A stretch of DNA of 46,601 nucleotides. Source: JBNKHH01 sp050290245 (lineage in GTDB: Bacteria > Pseudomonadota > Alphaproteobacteria > Rhodobacterales > Rhodobacteraceae). The notes under the pieces are model-generated. The model did not search any database. It was given only the letters and a program-made list of their open reading frames with translations, and was not told the DNA's origin. Below, one piece after another: positions 17,789 through 25,213 of the stretch; position 1 is the stretch's first letter; each line of letters begins with the position of its first letter. The translations under genes and the position numbers were made by a program. Location: positions 1 through 46,601 of the forward strand of contig JBNKHH010000029.1 of the NCBI GenBank assembly GCA_050290245.1, read 5' to 3'.

Positions 17789-17840
17789 GAGGGGCGCCGC
17801 CCCTCTCACTCCTCGGAGTATTTTGAAAAAGAAGAGGCCG
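17789..17840 (+). repeat. Dispersed gene-tail element, copy 1
   Basis: A GAGGGGC / GCCCCTC hairpin (17789-17795 with 17799-17805) is followed ten bases later by GGAGTATTTTGAAAAAGAAG. The same layout occurs on the minus strand at 31203-31258. It lies 36 bases after the DUF4159 gene stop, in sense orientation, and directly before the next gene of the operon. Confidence 0.6.
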
Positions 17841-17853
17841 GGGGGCGGATGTG

Positions 17854-19917
17854 ATGGACGCCAGCTCGATCATCTTCGATCCGCTTCTGCCCTGGCCGGT
17901 TTTGTGGCTGGGTGTCGGCTTTGCCGTGGTCTTTGTCGGCCTGGCGGTTTGGCGCGGTTTGTCGGGCTGGTGGCTGCGCGGTGCGGCTCTGGCAGTCTTG
18001 TTGCTGGCTGCGGCGAACCCGTCGTTGCAGATCGAAGAGCGAGAGAGCTTGAGCGATATCGTGCTGCTGGTGGTCGACGAGAGCGCGAGCCAGGGAGTCG
18101 GCGGGCGGCCGGACCAGGTATCCGCAGCCCTTCAGGCCTTGGAGGCGGAGGTTGCGGGGCTGGGCAACACCGAGTTGCGGGTCGTTCGTCTTGGAGATGC
18201 CGACGGCAATCGCGGGACCTTGCTCATGGAGGCCCTGACCGGCGCCATGGCGGAGGAGCCGCGCGCTCGGCTGGCAGGGGCCATTCTGTTGAGCGATGGC
18301 CAGGTCCATGACGCGGCGCGCATGCCCGATTTTCCTGCGCCGGTGCACCTGTTGCTGAGTGGTGAGGCGGATGACTGGGATCGTCGTTTGGTGGTGCAGA
18401 ACGCGCCGGCTTTCGCGATCATTGGCGAACCGGTGACGCTGACCTTGCGGATCGAAGACCAGGGAGCGGTTCCCGTTGATCTTCCCGGCCGGGCGCGGAT
18501 CGAAATCGCGGTCGACGGCTCGGAGCCCCAGGCATTTGATGTACCGACGGGAGAAGACCTGCAATTGCCGGTGACGTTGCAGCATGGCGGCATGAATGTG
18601 ATCCAGTTCACCCTGCCCGAGCAGGAAGGTGAACTGACCGACCGCAACAATGCTGCCATCGTACAGATCAACGGGGTGCGGGACCGGCTGCGGGTGCTTC
18701 TGGTTTCGGGCGAGCCCCATGCTGGCGAAAGGACCTGGCGCAACCTGCTGAAATCAGATGCCTCGGTTGATCTGGTGCATTTCACCATCCTTCGCCCGCC
18801 GGAAAAGCAGGACGGGGTGCCGGTCAACGAACTGTCGCTGATCGCTTTTCCGACGCGCGAGTTGTTCCTGGAAAAAATCAGTGAATTCGACCTGATCATA
18901 TTCGACCGATACAAGCGGCGCGGCATCCTGCCGTCGATCTATTTGGATAACGTGCGCCAGTACGTCATGGACGGCGGTGCTCTGCTTGTTGCGGCGGGGC
19001 CGGACTTCGCCTCTGCCGAGTCGATCTATAGATCGCCCCTGTCCGAGATACTGCCGGCGGAACCGACGGGACGGGTGCGCGAGGAGTTGTACGTGCCCCA
19101 GGTGACCGATCTGGGCGAGCGTCATCCGGTGACCGAGGGGCTGACGCCCAAGGTCGAAACCGGTGAACAGCCCTGGGGCCGCTGGATGCGCCTGATCGAC
19201 ACAGTGCCCGAACGCGGTGATACGGTCATGGCGGGTATCGGCGGCGCGCCGCTGTTGATCCTGGACCGGCCGGGCGACGGGCGGGTTGCGCTTTTGGCGT
19301 CGGATCATGCCTGGTTGTGGTCGCGGGGATTCGAGGGGGGCGGGCCGCAACTTGAGCTGTTGCGACGGCTGGCCCACTGGATGATGAAGGAACCGGACCT
19401 CGAGGAAGAGGCTTTGACCGCGACCACCGAGGGCCAGGTGATGTCGATCCAGCGCAGGACGCTGGGCGATTCTGTCGGGCCGGTCGAGATCACCGGGCCG
19501 GATGGGGCGGTGACCCTGGTGCCGATGGAGGAGGATTCACCGGGACGGTTCGGGGCCGAGTGGACCGGACCCGAGATTGGGCTGTACCGTTTGAAGGAAG
19601 GCGATCGTGAGAGCGTCGTCGCTCTTGGCCCGGCCGCGCCGAAGGAATTCGAGGAAACCATAGCCACCTCTGAGATCCTCTCGCCGTCGGTCGAGGGCGC
19701 GCGCGGTGGCGTGCACCGGATCGCCGATGGCGTACCGGATGTGCGCCGGGTGCGCGAATGGCGAGTCGCCACGGGGCGCGGCTGGATCGGGATCACCCCG
19801 CGCGAGGCTTACCTTACTGCGGATATCCGCATTTCGCCTTTGCTGCCGGCCTGGGCGATGCTGTTGCTTGCCTCGCTGATGGCGGTCGCGGCCTGGCTTT
19901 GGGAAGGCCGGCGCTGA
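17854..19917 (+). CDS. Membrane protein with VWA-like and GATase-like domains
   Basis: A 687-aa inner-membrane protein. Two N-terminal helices (about residues 12-30 and 36-54) precede a VWA-like strand with a complete DxSxS (VVDESAS) and a later LLSDGQVHD. The middle (RLRVLLVSGEPHAGERTWRN, then FDLIIFDRYKRRG and GGALLVAAGPDF) resembles class I glutamine-amidotransferase folds without the catalytic triad. A helix near the C-terminus (about 660-682) closes the protein. It completes the moxR-DUF58-DUF4159 operon. The start was set at the ATG at 17854; a GTG one codon earlier is possible. Exact function is unknown. Confidence 0.85.
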   Translation: MDASSIIFDPLLPWPVLWLGVGFAVVFVGLAVWRGLSGWWLRGAALAVLLLAAANPSLQIEERESLSDIVLLVVDESASQGVGGRPDQVSAALQALEAEVAGLGNTELRVVRLGDADGNRGTLLMEALTGAMAEEPRARLAGAILLSDGQVHDAARMPDFPAPVHLLLSGEADDWDRRLVVQNAPAFAIIGEPVTLTLRIEDQGAVPVDLPGRARIEIAVDGSEPQAFDVPTGEDLQLPVTLQHGGMNVIQFTLPEQEGELTDRNNAAIVQINGVRDRLRVLLVSGEPHAGERTWRNLLKSDASVDLVHFTILRPPEKQDGVPVNELSLIAFPTRELFLEKISEFDLIIFDRYKRRGILPSIYLDNVRQYVMDGGALLVAAGPDFASAESIYRSPLSEILPAEPTGRVREELYVPQVTDLGERHPVTEGLTPKVETGEQPWGRWMRLIDTVPERGDTVMAGIGGAPLLILDRPGDGRVALLASDHAWLWSRGFEGGGPQLELLRRLAHWMMKEPDLEEEALTATTEGQVMSIQRRTLGDSVGPVEITGPDGAVTLVPMEEDSPGRFGAEWTGPEIGLYRLKEGDRESVVALGPAAPKEFEETIATSEILSPSVEGARGGVHRIADGVPDVRRVREWRVATGRGWIGITPREAYLTADIRISPLLPAWAMLLLASLMAVAAWLWEGRR

Positions 19918-19920
19918 GGA

Positions 19921-20511
19921 TCAGCTCGCGCGCGTCAGAGCCTTGGCCGCGGTTTCGGTCAGGACGTCGATATAGCGCTGCTGGGGCCAGCCACAGTCGC
20001 GCACCAGGTGTTCCCAGTTGCGGACCGAAACCAAAGTCCAGAGCAGGTCGGTTGCCTCGGTCTGGGTCAGGGTCTCGATGAGGTCCCCGTCCCGTGCGAG
20101 ATCGGCGACGGCAGCTGCGCAGCCTTCGCGCATTGCGGCCATGCGGTCGTCCCAGGCAGCGGCCGCTTCGGCGTCGCTGTCGCGCATGGCCAGCAGGGCC
20201 TTGGCCACCCCGTAGATCGTCGGAATATAGCCGCCCCACACTGCGATCCAGGCGGCAAGTCGGGCGCGCCCGGTCTTGGCAGAGCGTGTCGTCGTCAGTT
20301 GGTCTTGGATCGCGTGCAGTTGATCCACGTGTCGCGTGGTGGCCACCAAAAGCTCGGCCCGATTCGGGAAATGCAGGTACAGCGCTTGGCGGCTGATATT
20401 GGCGGCCTTGGCTATGTCCGACATGCGGATTGCATTTCCTCCACCGTTTTCAAGGAGTTGAAGGGTCGCTGTGAGGATGCGTTCGCGTGTGGGATTCGAG
20501 GTGCTTGACAT
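19921..20511 (-). CDS. TetR-family transcriptional repressor
   Basis: A 196-aa TetR protein. The N-terminal helix-turn-helix runs from TRERILTATLQLLENGG through IRMSDIAKAANISRQALYLHF (about residues 8-50). The C-terminal ligand domain has no recognisable relative. It is divergent from the NAD(P)-binding protein gene, with 76 bp between starts, and that gap plus its own start codon carry two closely similar palindromes. It therefore probably represses both itself and the neighbouring operon. The ligand is unknown. Its stop lies three bases from the convergent end of the preceding gene. Confidence 0.93.
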   Translation of the reverse strand: MSSTSNPTRERILTATLQLLENGGGNAIRMSDIAKAANISRQALYLHFPNRAELLVATTRHVDQLHAIQDQLTTTRSAKTGRARLAAWIAVWGGYIPTIYGVAKALLAMRDSDAEAAAAWDDRMAAMREGCAAAVADLARDGDLIETLTQTEATDLLWTLVSVRNWEHLVRDCGWPQQRYIDVLTETAAKALTRAS

Positions 20512-20522
20512 GGTGTAAAGTT
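20502..20522. promoter_or_regulatory. TetR operator candidate O2
   Basis: An imperfect palindrome (TGCTTGACAT, G, GTGTAAAGTT) matches 17 of 21 positions of the perfect copy at 20545-20565 and covers the tetR start codon. Binding here would block tetR expression. A TTGACA hexamer (20505-20510) lies within it on the plus strand. Confidence 0.65.
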
Positions 20523-20544
20523 AAGGGCTAGGGATCGCCCGGTC

Positions 20545-20565
20545 AACTTGACACGGTGTCAAGTT
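20545..20565. promoter_or_regulatory. TetR operator candidate O1 (perfect palindrome)
   Basis: AACTTGACAC (20545-20554) and GTGTCAAGTT (20556-20565) are exact reverse complements around one G. The site lies 22 bases before the oxidoreductase start and contains TTGACA. Its centre is 43 bp from that of O2, about four helical turns. Confidence 0.75.
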
Positions 20566-20587
20566 ACGCAACGACAGGAGAGAAAGA

Positions 20588-21217
20588 ATGAAAGTCATCG
20601 TATTTGGAGCCACTGGAAACATCGGCAGGCTCGCCGTTGCCCGCACCCTGGACGACGGCCATCAGGTCACCGCCTTTGCGCGCCGTCCCGAAAACCTGGA
20701 AATCGACAACCCCAATCTTGTACGGATCGCGGGTGATGCCTTTTCCCCGTGGGATGTTGCATCCGCCATTGCCGGGCACGACGCTGTCATCATTACACTT
20801 GGCGCCGGCATGTCGCGCAAAAGCCTTATCCGTTCGGCAGGGACACTGAACGTGATCCAGGGCATGCAGCGCCACGGGGTTAAGCGGCTGATTTGCCAAT
20901 CCACGCTCGGCGCACACGAAAGCTGGTCCAACCTGAACTTTTTCTGGAAGCGGATCATGTTCGGAGGCCTCTTGCGACCGGTGTTCAAGGACCACGAGTT
21001 GCAGGAAAGTCTGGTGCGCGCCAGCGGCCTCGACTGGACCATAGTGCGGCCTTCTGCCTTTGACGATGGCCCGGAGACGGGCGGCTTCATCGAGGACGTC
21101 AAGCCGAGCGAGCGCAAGCTGAAGCTGAAGATCACCCGCGCCGACATTGCCGCCTTCCTGACCCGTCAGCTGAGCGACGTGTCTTATCGCGGACGTGCTG
21201 TCGGTATTACCAACTGA
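20588..21217 (+). CDS. NAD(P)-binding atypical SDR protein
   Basis: A 209-aa Rossmann-fold protein of the NAD(P)H-binding/NmrA-like atypical SDR group. The dinucleotide motif GATGNIG is at residues 7-13, with RRPENLEI marking the end of the second strand. The catalytic Tyr-xxx-Lys of classical SDRs is not seen; the WTIVRPSAFDDGPETGGF stretch is typical of the atypical group. AGGAG precedes the ATG by seven bases. It is the first gene of a likely two-gene operon with the DUF1772 protein, controlled by the divergent TetR. Substrate unknown. Confidence 0.88.
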   Translation: MKVIVFGATGNIGRLAVARTLDDGHQVTAFARRPENLEIDNPNLVRIAGDAFSPWDVASAIAGHDAVIITLGAGMSRKSLIRSAGTLNVIQGMQRHGVKRLICQSTLGAHESWSNLNFFWKRIMFGGLLRPVFKDHELQESLVRASGLDWTIVRPSAFDDGPETGGFIEDVKPSERKLKLKITRADIAAFLTRQLSDVSYRGRAVGITN

Positions 21218-21239
21218 ACCGCCTTGAGGAGTTGCTTAG

Positions 21240-21737
21240 ATGACAAATGAATTGACGATGTGGGCCCTCGTCGGCCTGACGCTTTCGGCCGGGTTGGTTG
21301 CCGGCGTCTTCCTCGCCTTTTCCGATTTCATCATGCCATCGCTGAGAGATTCCGCGCCGGCAGCCGGGACCGAAGCCATGCAGCTGATCAACCGGAAAGT
21401 CTATCGGTCGATCTTCATGGTTTTGTTCCTTGGCCTGGTTCCATTGTCGGTGCTCGCGATGATCGTCGCAGTGTTGTTCATGGAAGGTTCGGCGGCCTTC
21501 TGGCTGGCATTTGCGGGTGCCCTTTATTTCTTCGGTGTTTTCGTCGTGACGGCTGCAGGCAATGTCCCGATGAACAAGAAACTTGAGGCCATGCCGCAGT
21601 CTGGAAAAGAGGCTCAGAGGTACTGGCCGGGCTACGTCAAGGGGTGGGTCTTCTGGAACCACGTCCGTACAGCGGCGTCGTTTGGATCAATGGCGGCCTA
21701 TATGATCGGAGCGCTGGAATTTGTCGCCGCGGTCTGA
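21240..21737 (+). CDS. DUF1772 membrane protein
   Basis: A 165-aa protein with four hydrophobic helices (about residues 6-28, 56-80, 84-104 and 140-160). The arrangement, with VFLAFSDFIMPSLR after helix 1 and AAGNVPMNKKLEAM after helix 3, matches the DUF1772 (anthrone-oxygenase-like) family. GAGGAG lies nine bases before the ATG. It follows the SDR-like gene by 22 bases and is closed by a terminator, so the pair is probably one TetR-controlled operon. The natural substrate is unknown. Confidence 0.87.
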   Translation: MTNELTMWALVGLTLSAGLVAGVFLAFSDFIMPSLRDSAPAAGTEAMQLINRKVYRSIFMVLFLGLVPLSVLAMIVAVLFMEGSAAFWLAFAGALYFFGVFVVTAAGNVPMNKKLEAMPQSGKEAQRYWPGYVKGWVFWNHVRTAASFGSMAAYMIGALEFVAAV

Positions 21738-21764
21738 CGTTGAGGCGAACAAGACAAGCTAAGT

Positions 21765-21794
21765 GACCGGCCCGCCCCGCGGACCGGTCTTTTT
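21765..21794 (+). terminator. Intrinsic terminator after the DUF1772 gene
   Basis: GACCGG (21765-21770) pairs with CCGGTC (21784-21789) around a GC-rich loop and is followed by TTTTT. It lies between two convergent genes and its T-run overlaps the cfa stop codon. Confidence 0.75.
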
Positions 21795-23022
21795 ATTCAG
21801 CGGCCTGTAAAGCCCGTTGTGCCGTCGGCGCATAGATATAGTCGCGCGTCAGAGGAACATTGTCGATTTGGCGCGATAGCTGGAACTGGAATACCGACTG
21901 GCGACGATGCCGGAACGTCTGTTCGGATGCGATCAGGTAATAGCGCCACATCCGGACAAAGCGTTCGTCATAAAGCTGAGCAACCCGATGCGCATGGGCT
22001 TCGAACCGGTCGCTCCAATGGCGCAGCGTTTTGGCGTAATGAAGGCGAAGTACCTCGACATCCGTTATCCAGAGGTCTTGCCGTTCAACCGAGGCGGTGA
22101 TTTCCGAAAGGCTGGGCAGATAACCGCCGGGGAAGATGTATTTGCCGATCCAAGGGTTCGTGCCGCTGGGGGCCTCGGAGACGCCAATCGTATGGATCAG
22201 AGCGATGCCTTCGGGCGTCAGAAGATCGTGCACGGACTGGAAGTAGGTGTCGAAATGCCTGAGGCCGACGTGCTCGAACATGCCAACGGAAACGATCCGA
22301 TCGAATTGGCCTTCCAGGGCGCGGTAGTCGACCAGCCGGAATTCGACCTGGCTTTCCAGACCGGCGTCCCTGGCGCGCTGGCGGGCACGGGCAAGTTGTT
22401 CTTCGGACAGGGTGATGCCGAGGACCTGCGCGCCGTGGTCGCGGGCAAGCTTAAGCGCCATGCCACCCCAGCCACAGCCAATGTCCAGGACACGCATACC
22501 GGGTTCGACCAGCAGTTTCCGAGCGATGTGTTTCTTCTTTTGTGCCTGCGCCTGTTCGAGTGTGTCGCCAGGGCGTTGAAAATAGGCGCAGGAGTACTGC
22601 CGATCTTCATCAAGGAAGAGGTCGTACATCTCGCCCGACAGATCATAGTGATGGGCGACGTTTTTGCGCGACAGAAGCGGCGCGTTGTTTTGCAGAAACC
22701 GCCGCGCCCTGGTTCTGAATCCCATGTGCAGACGCTGCCACCAAAGCCTCTGGTGTCCGTCGATATTGGACAAGATAAGGGCCAAGAGGCCGCGTAGATC
22801 ATCGCCGTCGATGACCAACCGGCCGTCGGTATAGGCCTCGCCAAGCGCAAGTTCCGGGTTCAGGATCAGGGCGCGCAAGGTCTTGTCGTCACCAATCGTG
22901 ACGCTGATTTCCGGGCCGCTTCTGTCGCCGAACGTCAGCAGTTTTCCGTCCGGCAAAGTCACATTCAAGGCGCCATGCCGGACCAGCCGCCGAAGCATGA
23001 CGTCCAGGGCATTGCTCCACAT
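21793..23022 (-). CDS. cfa: Cyclopropane-fatty-acyl-phospholipid synthase
   Basis: A 409-aa SAM-dependent enzyme that adds a methylene group to unsaturated acyl chains of membrane phospholipids, giving stress resistance. The start at 23022 has GGGGGGTGG just upstream; a longer in-frame start at 23106 is less likely. The SAM motif VLDIGCGWGGMALKLARDHG is clear, preceded by HHYDLSGEMYDLFLD and YSCAYF. Later motifs SVGMFEHVG and YIFPGGYLPSL are typical of the family. It is divergent from the CMD gene. In Rhodobacter relatives, cfa belongs to the singlet-oxygen response; the local promoter is not clear enough to say so here. Confidence 0.95.
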   Translation of the reverse strand: MWSNALDVMLRRLVRHGALNVTLPDGKLLTFGDRSGPEISVTIGDDKTLRALILNPELALGEAYTDGRLVIDGDDLRGLLALILSNIDGHQRLWWQRLHMGFRTRARRFLQNNAPLLSRKNVAHHYDLSGEMYDLFLDEDRQYSCAYFQRPGDTLEQAQAQKKKHIARKLLVEPGMRVLDIGCGWGGMALKLARDHGAQVLGITLSEEQLARARQRARDAGLESQVEFRLVDYRALEGQFDRIVSVGMFEHVGLRHFDTYFQSVHDLLTPEGIALIHTIGVSEAPSGTNPWIGKYIFPGGYLPSLSEITASVERQDLWITDVEVLRLHYAKTLRHWSDRFEAHAHRVAQLYDERFVRMWRYYLIASEQTFRHRRQSVFQFQLSRQIDNVPLTRDYIYAPTAQRALQAAE

Positions 23023-23228
23023 ATCCACCCCCCGTGAACCATGGTCGCCTGCCACAATGGTACGAAGAAAAGCGATTCGCTCAAGCCTGTTGGCGAAATA
23101 CCGCAACGTTTTCCGCAGGATAGTCTGAAAACTCAGATAGTTGCGCTGTCTTTTGGCTGTTGCATTCGGGAGAGTTCTTGTGTCCTTTGGCGCATGAAAC
23201 AGCCGTTTGGAGGTCCGCGCGTGTCGAA

Positions 23229-23750
23229 ATGCCCCCCATCGACGATGGCGGTTGGCCTGCGGAGATCCACGACCTGCGCGGCGGATTTGCAGGGGCGTTG
23301 AACGTGTATCGCGTCATGGCGCATCACCCGGATTTGCTGCGGGCCTGGGCGCCCCTGCGGCAGCATATCGTCAAGGACACGGCCCTCGGCTCCGAGCGGT
23401 CCGAAGTAGTGATCCTGCGTATCGGGCATCGGTTCGGGTCGGACTATGAATGGAGCCATCACGTTTCGCGGGCACGGGCACTTGGGTTTTCGGATGAGCG
23501 TATCAGGGCGATCAAAGGCCAACCCGAGGGCGAAGACGGTTTGATCGTGCGGGGGGTCGATGCGCTGATCGACGAGCGACGCCTTTCCACCGAACTTGAG
23601 GCCGAATTGGCCGACGCCCTGGGGCAGGAGGCCGTGTTCGACCTGATCGCAACGGTGGGGTTCTATTCTGTCCTGGGCTACATGCTGATGACCTATGAAA
23701 CTCCCCTGGATGACGCGATCCGGGACGAGTTGACGCGGGACCCGTTGTAA
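23229..23750 (+). CDS. Carboxymuconolactone decarboxylase family protein
   Basis: A 173-aa CMD/AhpD-fold protein. It has the decarboxylase-type active-site pattern EWSHHVSRARALGFS rather than the CxxC pair of AhpD peroxidases. The ATG at 23229 gives a typical start (MPPIDDGGWPAEI), with GGAGG somewhat far upstream (15 bases); a TTG 69 bases earlier is an alternative. It could be a decarboxylase or a redox-inactive relative. The next gene, rpiB, starts 88 bases downstream on the same strand. Confidence 0.82.
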   Translation: MPPIDDGGWPAEIHDLRGGFAGALNVYRVMAHHPDLLRAWAPLRQHIVKDTALGSERSEVVILRIGHRFGSDYEWSHHVSRARALGFSDERIRAIKGQPEGEDGLIVRGVDALIDERRLSTELEAELADALGQEAVFDLIATVGFYSVLGYMLMTYETPLDDAIRDELTRDPL

Positions 23751-23838
23751 GGCGGGCAAGGCCCTCGCAATTCTGGAACCGGGGCGGTAAAGGTCGGCGC
23801 GAAAGTGCACCACTGAAATTCTGCCCGGAACCGAACCT

Positions 23839-24288
23839 ATGACTGACTCAAGACGCGTCGTCCTTTCCTCTGACCATGCAGCCATCGACCTGCGCAAGGC
23901 CGTTCGGGATCATATCTCGTCACAGGGCTGGGAGGTCGTGGACATCGGGCCGACCACGCCTGAAAGTACCCACTATCCATTGCACGGAAAGGCCGCCGCC
24001 GAACGTGTCGCCTCGGGCGATTGCCGGTTCGGCATCATCCTTTGCGGGACAGGACAGGGGATCATGATGGCGGCGAACAAGGTGCCGGGCATTCGGTGCG
24101 GCGTTTGCAGCGACACGTTTTCGGCGCGGATGATCAGGATGCACAACGATGCGAACATGTTGTCCCTTGGCGCGCGCGTGGTCGGCGAGGGACTGGCGCT
24201 GGACATCGTCGACGCCTTCCTTGGCGCCGAGTTCGAAGGTGGGCGTCACGCCACGCGGGTCGATATGATTGAGCCTGCCGAAGGCTGA
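23839..24288 (+). CDS. rpiB: Ribose-5-phosphate isomerase B
   Basis: A 149-aa RpiB/LacAB-family enzyme interconverting ribose-5-phosphate and ribulose-5-phosphate. SSDHAAIDLRK (residues 10-20), the active-site GIILCGTGQG with C69, and MHNDANMLSLGARVVG with H102 are all present. Length is normal. Similar enzymes act on allose or erythrose phosphates, but nothing nearby suggests such a specialised pathway. It converges on the Dabb gene. Confidence 0.93.
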   Translation: MTDSRRVVLSSDHAAIDLRKAVRDHISSQGWEVVDIGPTTPESTHYPLHGKAAAERVASGDCRFGIILCGTGQGIMMAANKVPGIRCGVCSDTFSARMIRMHNDANMLSLGARVVGEGLALDIVDAFLGAEFEGGRHATRVDMIEPAEG

Positions 24289-24294
24289 GTCCGG

Positions 24295-24585
24295 TCAGAG
24301 CTCGTGCTGGATAGCCGAAAGGCTGTCGATCATCTCGCGCACACTTTCGACATAGGCTGCATGTGCCGGGCCGGAGACGTAGGTGCGAAAGGCGGTCATA
24401 TTGTCAAAGTCCATAACCACCGCGAAATCGTGGTGGTTTGGTCCGCTGCCGACGTTGGTTCCGCAAGTCATCGCCTGAACCTCGGGTGATGTCCGTGACA
24501 TCTGCTCGACGGCGGCTTGATAGTCGGCACGCTGCTGCTCGGTGGTGCCGGGCTTGAAGGTGACCATGACGATGTGACGCAGCAT
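24295..24585 (-). CDS. Dabb-family stress-responsive protein
   Basis: A 96-aa dimeric alpha/beta-barrel (Dabb) protein. The family pattern is seen: MLRHIVMVTFKPGTTEQQR, then the second strand HHDFAVVMDFDNMTAFRTYV and HAAYVESVREMI. The start was placed at 24585, with AGAGG upstream. It follows the P-loop kinase gene by 22 bases, so the two are probably cotranscribed, possibly from the slipin promoter. No biochemical function can be assigned. Confidence 0.88.
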   Translation of the reverse strand: MLRHIVMVTFKPGTTEQQRADYQAAVEQMSRTSPEVQAMTCGTNVGSGPNHHDFAVVMDFDNMTAFRTYVSGPAHAAYVESVREMIDSLSAIQHEL

Positions 24586-24607
24586 GGGCAGGGACCTCTT
24601 GTTCGTG

Positions 24608-25087
24608 TCAATCGGTGGAGGTGTGCCGCAAGATGGTGAAGCATTCCTCGGCCGTGGGTTCGACATGGTGGCGGGTAATCCTGTGGAACTGTTCTTCCGT
24701 CGCCGCAAAAGGGTGATCGCCCTGAGCGTTGCGGGTGCGGAGTCGGGCAAGGCACACCTCGTCCGGCACGTCCAGGACGTGCAGCGTGTGATCGGCCCGG
24801 GTCTGATCCAGGATCGACCGCATCCAGGCGCGGGTTTCGACCGTATTGGCGGGGAAGTCGAGCACGACAGAAAGCCCTTCGTTCAACAGCGCTGCAATAT
24901 GCGGGCCCATGGCTTGGCGCAGCTTGGCCGAGCAGCGGACATAATCGGTGACGGTGTCCATCTGATTCGAGAAAAGCTTACCAAGCCACTCGTCCTCCGA
25001 GACCACGATTGTGCCAGGTGTCTTTGCGAGCCGTGCGGTCAGAGTTGATTTCCCGGCGGCGATCTTACCGCAGATCAGGTGCAGCAT
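24608..25087 (-). CDS. Small P-loop kinase (AAA_33-like)
   Basis: A 159-aa P-loop protein. Walker A is GKIAAGKST (residues 7-15). The VVSEDEWLGKLF and SVVLDFPANTVETRAWMRS segments fit the AAA_33 kinase group, which includes the kinase domain of T4 polynucleotide kinase, zeta-type kinases and chloramphenicol phosphotransferase. The substrate could be a nucleic-acid 5-prime end, a nucleotide or a small molecule; nothing decides this. It lies 126 bases downstream of the slipin gene on the same strand. The start at 25087 puts the P-loop at the usual distance from the N-terminus. Confidence 0.82.
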   Translation of the reverse strand: MLHLICGKIAAGKSTLTARLAKTPGTIVVSEDEWLGKLFSNQMDTVTDYVRCSAKLRQAMGPHIAALLNEGLSVVLDFPANTVETRAWMRSILDQTRADHTLHVLDVPDEVCLARLRTRNAQGDHPFAATEEQFHRITRHHVEPTAEECFTILRHTSTD

Positions 25088-25213
25088 GGGCGGGTCTCCG
25101 AGTGGCCTGTCCTCGCCGATTGATGACATACCTGCTGTTGGAGAGCCATGGTGCACCGAGGCCGAACCAGAACTGGAACCGGCCCGAGGCTTCCCCCGGA
25201 CCGGTTGGTTTCG

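Noticed and set aside
23023..23060. A possible heat-shock sigma (RpoH) promoter before cfa, built on CTTG and a CGTACCATTG stretch
   Set aside because: The -10 half matches the alphaproteobacterial RpoH consensus at too few positions; kept only as a remark, not as a feature.
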